DNA of 64,000 nt from Pseudosulfitobacter pseudonitzschiae. Its GTDB lineage: Bacteria; Pseudomonadota; Alphaproteobacteria; Rhodobacterales; Rhodobacteraceae. The position numbers were made by a program, and so were the translations under genes. The notes beneath the pieces were generated by a model. The model was not told the origin of the DNA and did no database searches. It saw nothing but the letters and a program-made list of their open reading frames with translations. Positions 24,851 to 35,544 of the stretch are shown piece after piece; positions within the stretch are counted from its first letter, which is position 1, and each line of letters starts with the position of its first letter. The stretch lies in NCBI RefSeq assembly GCF_900129395.1, contig NZ_FQVP01000004.1, positions 310,001 through 374,000 on the forward strand, written 5' to 3'.

Positions 24851-25608
24851 ATGCTGGTTGTGATTTCGCCCGCCAAGCGGCTGGACTGGGCCACGCGTGA
24901 CATGGATGTTACCGCCCCCGCGATGCAGGACGACGCGGTGCGGCTGGCGAAAACCGCGCGCAATCTGACGTTGGGCGATCTCAAGGCGTTGATGCATCTG
25001 TCGGATGATCTGGCGCGTCTGAACCGCGACCGGTTCCGGGATTTCGCCGCCGAGCCCGAAGCCGAAGCCGTGCGCCCCGCTGCACTGGCCTTTGCGGGCG
25101 ACACCTATCAGGGGCTGGATGCCGCATCGCTGGACGCGGATGAAATGGACTGGGCGCAGGATCATCTGCGCATTCTGTCGGGGCTGTATGGTCTGCTGCG
25201 CCCACGCGATGCGATCCAGCCTTACCGACTGGAAATGGGCAGCCGGTTGAAAACGCGGCGCGGCAAGACCCTGTATGATTACTGGGGCGATGACCTGTCC
25301 AAGGCGCTGAATGCGCAGGCCGCGACGGTGGACAGCGATGTGCTGGTGAATTGCGCCAGCCAGGAATATTTTGGCGCCGTGAACCCAAAGGCGCTGAAGC
25401 TGCGGGTGATCACACCGCAGTTCATGGAGGACAAGGGGCAGGGGCCAAAGATCGTCAGTTTCTTCGCCAAGAAAGCGCGCGGCGCGATGGCGCGGTTCGT
25501 GGTGCAGAACCGGTTGACGGACCCTGCGGCGTTGACCGATTTCGACAGCGGCGGCTATGCCTATCAGCCCGATTTGTCCAAGCCCGATGCGCCGGTGTTC
25601 GTCCGCCC

Positions 25609-25624
<16 letters not shown>
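24851..25624 (+). CDS. yaaA: Peroxide stress protein YaaA
   Basis: 257 residues of the UPF0246/YaaA family, which in E. coli limits free iron and protects DNA from peroxide. It starts MLVVISPAKRLDW, the family opening, and contains LGDLKALMHLSDDLARLNRD, YQGLDAASLDADEMDWAQDH and GLYGLLRPRDAIQPYRLEMG. AGGAG eight bases before ATG 24851 fixes the start (an upstream ATG at 24827 lacks a site). It overlaps the convergent histidine kinase stop by 16 bases. Confidence 0.93.
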
Positions 25625-27810
<2,186 letters not shown>

Positions 27811-27909
27811 GGCGCCCCCGTGTAGACCCGCAAAGATTTCGTTCGCCAACAGGTTTCGCGCATCAGGGTAAAGGACCCCTTAAAATCAGGGCAATCCGCA
27901 GCGATCAAG

Positions 27910-27932
27910 GCCCGAATCGGCGTAATTCGGGC
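27910..27932. repeat. Inverted repeat in the divergent kinase/A2M promoter region
   Basis: GCCCGAA (27910-27916) and TTCGGGC (27926-27932) form a perfect 7-base inverted repeat with a 9-base centre, followed by ggtttt. It lies between two divergent starts, so an operator or an attenuator-like hairpin are both possible. No upstream plus-strand gene needs a terminator here. Confidence 0.35.
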
Positions 27933-28066
27933 GGTTTTCCGGGCGCTCGGGACATCATCAAAATGTGAACGGAATGGGCGACTTCTAGCCGGGGGGCATT
28001 CTATGAATCGTTGCCAAGAGGGCCGACGGCGTGGCACGGTTTGGGCCTATTGACCTGGAGACTATT

Positions 28067-31000
28067 ATGACGCCGCGCATTTTGATCGCATCCGTAATTT
28101 CAATCCTGTCATGGGTTTCAGTTGCCCTTGCCCAGGACATTATTCCCGATCACCGGTACGTATATTCGCGCGACGTTGACTTTTACGGCGCGGACCTGAC
28201 GCCGCTTTTCGACACCACGCAATCTGCCTGCACCCGGGCCTGTGACGCCGACGACGCCTGTGTCGGTTTTACCTTCAACAGCCGCTCGAACGCGTGCTTT
28301 CCCAAATCCGCCCTGACCGACCGCAAGCCCTACGAGGGGGCCTTCTCCGCCGAGCGGGTCGCCACCGATCCGCGCGTGCTGGCCCAACAGGCCGAGCGTG
28401 TGGGCGATCTGGCGTTTCTTGATTCCGGCGATCTACAGGCTGCACGCAAGCTGGCCGATGAATTTTCCATCCGCTTTGCCGTCAATGGCCGCTCGGCTGA
28501 ACAGCTTCTGGATGCCGCGACGAAGGCCTTTGGCCAGAACAACCGTGTCACCGGGATGCGCTGGATGGGCGCCGCGCTGGCTTTGACCGACCGGGGTGAT
28601 CTGTGGGAAAACTGGGCCTATCACGGCTTGCGCCTGAACAGTTCGGACCCGTCGGATTTTCGCCGCCAGTCCCGCCGCGAGGCGCTGCCTGCGACGATCA
28701 ACGCCTACTTGCGTGCCGACGGCGCAGGTGCCAAAGCCGCCGCGCTGCAAGGCATGGCCGAAGCATTGGAAGCCTTAGACCGTGGCCGCGACATGATCCC
28801 GGCGTTGCGTCTGGCCTATGACATCCAGCCGCGTGACGACATTGACAGGGACCTTGAGGATGCGATCCGCAAATACGGGTTCCGCGTGGTCGAACACCGC
28901 GTCGACAACGATGCCGCCAACCCGCGCATCTGCGCCGAATTCTCCGAGGATCTGGCCGCTTCGGGTGTTGATTACGAACCTTTCGTGCGCGTGGCCGTGG
29001 ACGGGTTGGTGGTGCAGGCCGAAGATCGCCAGCTGTGTCTGGACGGTGTCGAGCACGGCGCACGCTACGAGGTGACGTTCCGCACCGGTCTGCCCGCCGC
29101 CAGCGGTGAAACGCTGGCCCGTGATGTCACGCTGAACCTTTATGTACGAGATCGTGCGCCTCTTGTACGTTTTCCGGGCCGCGCCTATGTGCTGCCGCGC
29201 AGCGCCGACGCGGCCCTGCCGATTGAAACCGTCAACATGCCAAAGGTCGACCTGGCCCTGCGCCGCGTGTCCGACCGCAACCTGCTGCGCGCCATTCAGG
29301 AAAGCTATTTCGGCGCGCCGATGTCCTATTACGAAGACCGCCAGTTCGCCGATGAAATCGCCCAAGAGGTCTGGACCGGCACCGCCGAGGTCAAGAATGA
29401 TCTGAACATCGACACCACCACCCGCCTGCCGCTGGGCGAGGCGCTGGCAGGACAGCCGACGGGTATTTACGTCCTGACCGCCAGCCAGCCGGATGTCGAG
29501 GATTACGATGCGGCGACGGCAAGCCAGTGGTTCGTGCTGACCGATCTGGGGCTGTCCACATGGCAGGGCATCGACGGGCTGACCGTATCGACCCGTTCGC
29601 TGGGCACGGCACAGGCGCAGGCGGGTGTGACCCTGACACTGGTGTCACGGGCCAACGTGGTGCTGGGTCAGGTGACCTCGGGCGCTGACGGCTTTGCCAC
29701 CTTTGATGCCGGTCTGGTGCGTGGCACCGGCGCATCCGCGCCCGCGCTTCTGGTGGCGCAGATCGGCAATGATGAGAACCCCGAGGATATGGCGTTCCTG
29801 CCGCTGACCGATCCGGCGTTCGACCTGTCCGACCGTGGCGTCGAGGGCCGTCCGCCCGCGCCGCCCATCGACACGTTCATGGCGACGGACCGTGGTGCTT
29901 ACCGCGTGGGCGATGTGATCAACGTCACCGCGCTGACCCGCGACGGCACGGCGGATGCCATTCAGGGCCTGCCGCTGACCGCAATCTTGACGCGCCCCGA
30001 TGGCGTGGAATACAGCCGCACGCTGTCCACAAACGCACAGGCAGGTGGCCATGTGTTCAACCTGCCGCTGGGCACGGACGTGCCGCGCGGTGCGTGGCGG
30101 CTGGACTTGAAATCTGATCTGGAGGCCGCCCCATTGGCCACCCAGACCGTTCTGGTCGAGGACTTCCTGCCTGAACGTATCGACTTTGACCTGTCCCTGC
30201 CCGACGCGCCGCTGCGTCTGACGGACACGCCGCCCCTGAAAATCGACGCGCGCTATCTGTTTGGCGCAGCAGGGGCCAATCTGGCCATCGAGGGCGACGT
30301 GCGTGTGCTGCGCCGTGACGGTCTGGACGACTGGCCCGGCTACAGCTTTGGCCGTTACGACACCCGCTTTTCCGCACGCACCCGCTTTCTGGACGCCGCC
30401 CGTACCGACGCGCAGGGCCATGCGACCCTGCCGCTGGAGATGCCGGAGGTGGACCCCGAGGGGCAGCTGTTGCAGGCCCGCGTGACTGTGCGTGTCGCGG
30501 AAGGATCGGGTCGTCCGGTCGAACGCCAGATCACCGCACCCATCGCCCCCGAAGGCGTGATGATCGGGATCAACCCCTCTTTTGACGATGTGCTGCCCGA
30601 GATGTCATCGGCCAGCTTTGACCTGATCGCGACCGAAGGATCGCTGCCAGTCAAATGGACCGTGAACCGTGTCGAGACGCGGTACCAGTGGTATCAGATG
30701 TACGGCAACTGGAACTGGGAACCGACCACCCGCCGCATCCGCGTGGCATCCGGCACCGCGACGCTGGGCCAGGACCCGGTGCAAGTGCAGGCCGCGACCG
30801 AATGGGGTGAATACGAGCTGGTGGTGGAATCCGCAGGCGCGCCCTATGTCGCCTCGTCGGTCAATTTCTACGCAGGCTGGTACGGCGCAGGCGAAGGCAC
30901 CGACACGCCCGACCGTCTGGACCTGTCGCTGAACGCCGACAGCTTCGACGTGGGCGACACTGCGCAATTGCGTCTGGTGCCGCGTTACGACGGCACGGCA

Positions 31001-33481
31001 CTGATCACCGTGGCGTCGAACCGCGTGATCGAACGCCGCGTGGTCGAGGTGACGGCGGGCGAAAACATCGTGCCGCTGACCGTGGGCGCGGAATGGGGCA
31101 CAGGGGCTTATGTCACCGCCTCGGTGATCCGCCCGATGGACGTGCAGGCCGGACAGAACCCGGCGCGCGCGCTGGGCGTGGCCCATGCCGCCGTGAACCC
31201 CGCGGCGCGGCAGTTGGCGGTCAACCTGACCGCACCCGAGGCGGTGGACGGGCAAAAAGGCAGCTTTGACGCGACGGTGCAGGTTGATGGCATCACCGCA
31301 GGCGAAACCGCCTTTGTCACGCTGGCGGCGGTTGATGTGGGCATCTTGAACCTGACGAACTATCAGGCCCCCGACCCGTCGGACCACTACTTTGGCCAGC
31401 GTCGTCTGGGTGTTGAAATGCGCGACGTCTACGGCCGTTTGATCGACGGCATGAACGGTGCGCTGGGCGTTGTCCGTTCGGGTGGTGATGCTGCCGGATT
31501 GGACGGGCTGCAATCGCCGCCGCCGACAGAGGAACTGATGTCGTGGTTTAGCGGCCCCGTGACGGTGAGTGCCGATGGCACCGCAACCGTCACCATCCCG
31601 CGCCCTGCGTTCAACGGCACGATCAAGTTGATGGCGGTGGCGTGGTCCGCGTCGTCGGTTGGGCAGGCGCAAACCGACGTGCTGGCCCGCGATCCTGTGG
31701 TTGTCACAGCCGCCTTGCCCAAGTTCCTGGCGCCCGGTGACACCAGCCGGTTGTTGTTGGACGTGGTCCACGCAGACGGCCCGGCCGGCACCGTGCAACT
31801 GGCGCTGGCGTCGGACGGATTGCAACTGGGCAACGCACCTGCATCTTTCGATCTGGCAGAGGGGGCAACGCAACGCATCAATGTGCCATTGACCGCGTCG
31901 CAAGCGGGTGACTACGACGTGACCGTCACCCTGACAACGCCGGAAGGCAAAGTGCTGACCAAAACGCTGGCGCTGGGTGTGCGGGTGACCGACCCCGAAA
32001 CCGCCACCACGCGACGGTTCAGCCTTGGCGCGGGCGAGGTCTTTACCTTTGACGACAACGTGCTGGCAGGTCTGCAACCGGCCTCGGCACGGGCGACGCT
32101 GGCGGCGGGTCCGCTGGCGCGGTTTGATGTGCCGGGGCTGCTGACGCAGCTTGACCGCTATCCCTATGGCTGCACCGAACAGGTCACTTCGGCGGCGCTG
32201 CCGTTGCTGTACCTCAGTGACTTTGCCCCTGCTGCGGGCATCACCGACCTGCCCAAGCGCATCAACGACGCGGTAAGTCGCGTTCTGGCGCGGCAGGACA
32301 GCAACGGGGCCTTTGGCCTGTGGCGTGCGCAGTCGGGTGAATTCTGGCTGGATGTCTACGTGACCGATTTCCTGACCCAGGCGCGGGCCAAGGGGTTTGC
32401 CGTGCCGGACCTGGCCTATGACCTGGGCATCGACAACCTGAAAAACCGCGTGAACTACGCCCCTGACTTTGACGAGGGCGGCGAAGACATCGCCTATGCG
32501 CTGTTGGTTCTGGCGCGCAACGGGGCGGCGGCGATGGGCGATCTGCGATATTACGCAGACACCAAGGGCGACGATTTCGGCACGCCGCTGGCCACCGCCC
32601 AACTGGGCGCGGCGCTGGCGATGTACGGCGACCAGTTGCGCGCGGACCAGTTGTTCGCCAAGGCCAGCGCGCAGATGGACCAAAGCGCGCGGGAAACGAC
32701 CGGCTGGCGTTCGGATTTTGGCACGCCGCTGCGTGATGCCGCCGGTGTGCTGAAACTGGCGGCCCTGTCCGGCAGCAACGCTATTGACCGCGCTGCGGTG
32801 GCCGCACGCATCGGCAACACCAGCCGCAGCCTGTCCACCCAAGAGGCGGCACAGGTGCTGATGGCGGCGCAGGCGTTGAACGAGGATACGTCTAATCCCG
32901 GCCTGACCGTCGACGACCAGCCCGCCAGCGGCCCGGTGATCCAGACGCTGGAAACCGGCGGCACCGCGCACAGCATCCGCAACGTGTCGGGTGCGCCGAC
33001 GGATGTCACGCTGACCACCTACGGTGTGCCGCTGGTGGCGCCGGAGGCGGGTGGCTATGGCTATGCGATCAAGCGTGACTACTACACGTTGCAGGGGGAA
33101 CCGGCGGACGGACCCTTTGCCGCGGGCGAACGGCGGGTGGTGGTGCTGACCATCCAGCCCTTTGAGGAAGTGGGCGCGCGCCTGATCGTGGATGATGCGC
33201 TGCCTGCGGGGCTGGAGATCGACAACCCCAACCTGTTGCGGTCGGGTGACATTGGCGCGCTGGACTGGCTGAAGCTGGCCGATACGGAAACCGCCCAGTT
33301 CCGCGCCGAACGCTTTGTCGCGGCGGTGGATCACCGTGGCGACGAGGCGTTCCAGCTGGCCTATGTGGTGCGGGCGATCAGCCCGGGCGACTATCACCAT
33401 CCGGCGGCGCTGGTGCAGGATATGTATCGCCCCGAGTACCGCGCCGTGACCGCAACGGGCCGCGTGACCGTTACGCCATGA
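28067..33481 (+). CDS. Alpha-2-macroglobulin family protein with N-terminal PAN-like domain
   Basis: 1804-residue periplasmic protease trap. The signal peptide (MTPRILIASVISILSWVSVA, cleavage near ALAQ) lacks a lipobox, so unlike E. coli YfhM it is probably soluble. A Cys-rich PAN/apple-like segment follows (CTRACDADDACVGFTF, residues about 55-90), then macroglobulin domains, a bait region and the thioester domain. The reactive thioester motif is intact: PYGCTEQVTS, Cys about residue 1369, encoded at 32171. Bacterial A2Ms trap attacking proteases entering the periplasm. The stop overlaps the pbpC start by four bases, so defence and cell-wall repair are translationally coupled. The start at 28067 has TGGAGA upstream. 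Confidence 0.93.
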   Translation: MTPRILIASVISILSWVSVALAQDIIPDHRYVYSRDVDFYGADLTPLFDTTQSACTRACDADDACVGFTFNSRSNACFPKSALTDRKPYEGAFSAERVATDPRVLAQQAERVGDLAFLDSGDLQAARKLADEFSIRFAVNGRSAEQLLDAATKAFGQNNRVTGMRWMGAALALTDRGDLWENWAYHGLRLNSSDPSDFRRQSRREALPATINAYLRADGAGAKAAALQGMAEALEALDRGRDMIPALRLAYDIQPRDDIDRDLEDAIRKYGFRVVEHRVDNDAANPRICAEFSEDLAASGVDYEPFVRVAVDGLVVQAEDRQLCLDGVEHGARYEVTFRTGLPAASGETLARDVTLNLYVRDRAPLVRFPGRAYVLPRSADAALPIETVNMPKVDLALRRVSDRNLLRAIQESYFGAPMSYYEDRQFADEIAQEVWTGTAEVKNDLNIDTTTRLPLGEALAGQPTGIYVLTASQPDVEDYDAATASQWFVLTDLGLSTWQGIDGLTVSTRSLGTAQAQAGVTLTLVSRANVVLGQVTSGADGFATFDAGLVRGTGASAPALLVAQIGNDENPEDMAFLPLTDPAFDLSDRGVEGRPPAPPIDTFMATDRGAYRVGDVINVTALTRDGTADAIQGLPLTAILTRPDGVEYSRTLSTNAQAGGHVFNLPLGTDVPRGAWRLDLKSDLEAAPLATQTVLVEDFLPERIDFDLSLPDAPLRLTDTPPLKIDARYLFGAAGANLAIEGDVRVLRRDGLDDWPGYSFGRYDTRFSARTRFLDAARTDAQGHATLPLEMPEVDPEGQLLQARVTVRVAEGSGRPVERQITAPIAPEGVMIGINPSFDDVLPEMSSASFDLIATEGSLPVKWTVNRVETRYQWYQMYGNWNWEPTTRRIRVASGTATLGQDPVQVQAATEWGEYELVVESAGAPYVASSVNFYAGWYGAGEGTDTPDRLDLSLNADSFDVGDTAQLRLVPRYDGTALITVASNRVIERRVVEVTAGENIVPLTVGAEWGTGAYVTASVIRPMDVQAGQNPARALGVAHAAVNPAARQLAVNLTAPEAVDGQKGSFDATVQVDGITAGETAFVTLAAVDVGILNLTNYQAPDPSDHYFGQRRLGVEMRDVYGRLIDGMNGALGVVRSGGDAAGLDGLQSPPPTEELMSWFSGPVTVSADGTATVTIPRPAFNGTIKLMAVAWSASSVGQAQTDVLARDPVVVTAALPKFLAPGDTSRLLLDVVHADGPAGTVQLALASDGLQLGNAPASFDLAEGATQRINVPLTASQAGDYDVTVTLTTPEGKVLTKTLALGVRVTDPETATTRRFSLGAGEVFTFDDNVLAGLQPASARATLAAGPLARFDVPGLLTQLDRYPYGCTEQVTSAALPLLYLSDFAPAAGITDLPKRINDAVSRVLARQDSNGAFGLWRAQSGEFWLDVYVTDFLTQARAKGFAVPDLAYDLGIDNLKNRVNYAPDFDEGGEDIAYALLVLARNGAAAMGDLRYYADTKGDDFGTPLATAQLGAALAMYGDQLRADQLFAKASAQMDQSARETTGWRSDFGTPLRDAAGVLKLAALSGSNAIDRAAVAARIGNTSRSLSTQEAAQVLMAAQALNEDTSNPGLTVDDQPASGPVIQTLETGGTAHSIRNVSGAPTDVTLTTYGVPLVAPEAGGYGYAIKRDYYTLQGEPADGPFAAGERRVVVLTIQPFEEVGARLIVDDALPAGLEIDNPNLLRSGDIGALDWLKLADTETAQFRAERFVAAVDHRGDEAFQLAYVVRAISPGDYHHPAALVQDMYRPEYRAVTATGRVTVTP

Positions 33482-35487
33482 CCGGCGGGCGCTGCCTGAT
33501 TGCGCTGGCGGTTGCGCTGGCCCTGACGGCGGGCCTGCGCGATGCGTGGGACGATTGGGTTGCGGCCACCGTGCTGCCGCCGGTGTTGGCGGAAACCTCT
33601 GTCGAGGTGCGGGCGCGCGACGGCACGCTGTTGCGCGCCTATCCGGTCGAGGACGGGCGGCAGCGGCTTGCGGTGGCGCTGGCGGATGTCGATCCGACCT
33701 TTGTGCAGATGCTGATCGCCTACGAGGACAAACGCTTTGCCAGCCACAACGGCGTTGACCTGATGGCGCTGGTGCGGGCCGTGGGGCAGGCGGCATGGAA
33801 CGGCGATGTGGTGTCCGGCGGGTCGACCCTGACGATGCAGGTGGCGCGGTTGCTGGAGAATTCCGGCACCGGACGCTGGGCCGGCAAGCTGCGCCAAATG
33901 CGCGTGGCCTGGGCGCTGGAGCGGCGGCTGGACAAGGACCAGATCCTGACGCTGTACCTGCAACACGCGCCCTATGGCGGCGCGGTCGAGGGGATTCAGT
34001 CGGGCACCCGTGCATGGTTCGCCAAGCCACCCAAACGTCTGACCCCGGCGGAATCGGCGCTGCTGATCGCCTTGCCCCAAGCGCCCGAAGGCCGTCGCCC
34101 CGACCGCAATCCGGCAGCGGCCCTTGCTGCCCGCGACCGCGTTCTGGCGCGTCTGGACCTGTCCGCAACCCACGCGCCGGTGCCCTTGCGCATGTCCGAC
34201 ATGCCGCGCCTTGCGCCGCATGTGGGGGATCACCTGGTTGCGCGCGATCCGCTGACGGTGCGCCATGACACGACCCTGAACGCGCGCCTGCAAAGCGCGC
34301 TTGAGACGCTGGCTGCGCGTGTGGTGCGCGACCAGCCGCGCGGGGTTTCGACGGCGATACTGGTGGCGGATCATCAGACCGGAGAGATACTCGCCTCAAT
34401 CGGGTCGGCGGATTATGCGGATGGCGACGGGGCACAGGGGTTTGTCGACATGACCCGCGCCCTGCGCTCGCCGGGATCAACGCTCAAGCCATTGATCTAT
34501 GCGCTGGCCTTTGATCGCGGGCTGGCGCATCCCGAAACCATCATGCCCGACCGCCCGACCGCCTTCGGCACCTACGCGCCGCAGAACTTTGACGGCATGT
34601 TTCGCGGTGACGTCACCGCACGGCACGCCTTGCAACTGTCGCTGAACATTCCGCCCGTGGCGCTGACCGAAGCGCTGGGCTCCGCGCGCCTGATGGCGGC
34701 CCTGCGCCGCAGCGGGGCGACGCCGGTGGTGCAGGGCCAGCCGGGGCTGGCTGTGGCGCTGGGCGGTGTCGGGCTGACGCTGGGCGATCTGGTGCAGCTT
34801 TACGCAGCACTGGCCGAAGGCGGCGCTGGGCCGCGCCTGCATCTTGAGGCCGAAGCGCCGCGAGCCCCCTTGGCCCGCCTCGTGGGGCGTGCAGCGGCGT
34901 GGCAGGTGGGCGACATCCTGTCCGACATCCCGCCGCCTGCGGGCGCGGGTGTGACCGGGCTGGCCTATAAAACCGGCACGTCCTACGGGCACCGTGACGC
35001 ATGGGCCATAGGCTATGACGGGCGGCACGTGATCGGGGTGTGGATGGGGCGACCGGACGGCACGCCGGTGCCCGGTGCCTTTGGCGGCGGGCTGGCGGCA
35101 CCTGTGCTGTTCGAGGCGTTCGGCCGCCTGAAATCGGCCCGCGACCCGCTGCCGCCACCCCCGCCCGAAACGCTGATCGTGCCCACCGCGCGGCTGCCGC
35201 AGCCGCTGCAACGCTTTGACGCACGCTTTGGTGCCGTGCGCTCTGCCGATACGCTGACCGTGGCCTTTCCCCCCAGCGGCGCGGTGCTGGCGGGCGGTGA
35301 CGGGCTGACGGTAAAGATGCGGGGCGGGCAATTGCCGCTGACCGTTCTGCTGAACGGCGCACCCGTGGCGGCGGGGTTGCGACAGCGCGAAGTGGCGCTG
35401 GCGCTGGACGGGGCCGGGTTCAGCCGGATTTCGGTGGTGGATGCGGCAGGGCAATCAGCCTCGGTCGAGGTTGAGGTGGCAAATTAG
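33478..35487 (+). CDS. pbpC: Penicillin-binding protein 1C
   Basis: 669-residue bifunctional peptidoglycan synthase. An N-terminal membrane anchor is followed by a glycosyltransferase 51 domain (YEDKRFASHNGVD with catalytic Glu; GGSTLTMQVARLLE). The transpeptidase domain carries SxxK in SPGSTLKPLIYAL, an SLN motif in LQLSLNIPP, and KTG in AYKTGTSYGHRDAWAIGY. The C-terminal BiPBP_C-type beta domain runs over about the last 90 residues. ATGA overlap with the alpha-2-macroglobulin gene repeats the yfhM-pbpC pairing known from enterobacteria. Confidence 0.95.
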   Translation: MTGGRCLIALAVALALTAGLRDAWDDWVAATVLPPVLAETSVEVRARDGTLLRAYPVEDGRQRLAVALADVDPTFVQMLIAYEDKRFASHNGVDLMALVRAVGQAAWNGDVVSGGSTLTMQVARLLENSGTGRWAGKLRQMRVAWALERRLDKDQILTLYLQHAPYGGAVEGIQSGTRAWFAKPPKRLTPAESALLIALPQAPEGRRPDRNPAAALAARDRVLARLDLSATHAPVPLRMSDMPRLAPHVGDHLVARDPLTVRHDTTLNARLQSALETLAARVVRDQPRGVSTAILVADHQTGEILASIGSADYADGDGAQGFVDMTRALRSPGSTLKPLIYALAFDRGLAHPETIMPDRPTAFGTYAPQNFDGMFRGDVTARHALQLSLNIPPVALTEALGSARLMAALRRSGATPVVQGQPGLAVALGGVGLTLGDLVQLYAALAEGGAGPRLHLEAEAPRAPLARLVGRAAAWQVGDILSDIPPPAGAGVTGLAYKTGTSYGHRDAWAIGYDGRHVIGVWMGRPDGTPVPGAFGGGLAAPVLFEAFGRLKSARDPLPPPPPETLIVPTARLPQPLQRFDARFGAVRSADTLTVAFPPSGAVLAGGDGLTVKMRGGQLPLTVLLNGAPVAAGLRQREVALALDGAGFSRISVVDAAGQSASVEVEVAN

Positions 35488-35532
35488 GGGCGCTACCCCT
35501 CGGCCTGCGGCCTCACCCCGGAGTTTATCCGG
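35486..35532. repeat. Palindromic intergenic element between pbpC and the VWA operon
   Basis: Three nested inverted repeats in 47 bases: AGGGG/CCCCT (35486-35500), GGCC/GGCC around 35502-35512, and CCGGA-gttta-TCCGG (35518-35532). The composite layout resembles a dispersed intergenic palindrome I remember from Rhodobacteraceae, which often follows stop codons. Here it lies between convergent genes and may act as a bidirectional terminator. The family identity is from memory only. Confidence 0.45.
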
Positions 35533-35544
35533 CAAGATGAAGTG

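Noticed and set aside
30605-34480. 1291-codon open frame on the minus strand
   Set aside because: It is antisense to the alpha-2-macroglobulin and pbpC genes. Its product is Arg/His/Gln-rich with no domains, the usual result of GC-rich codon bias in the opposite frame.
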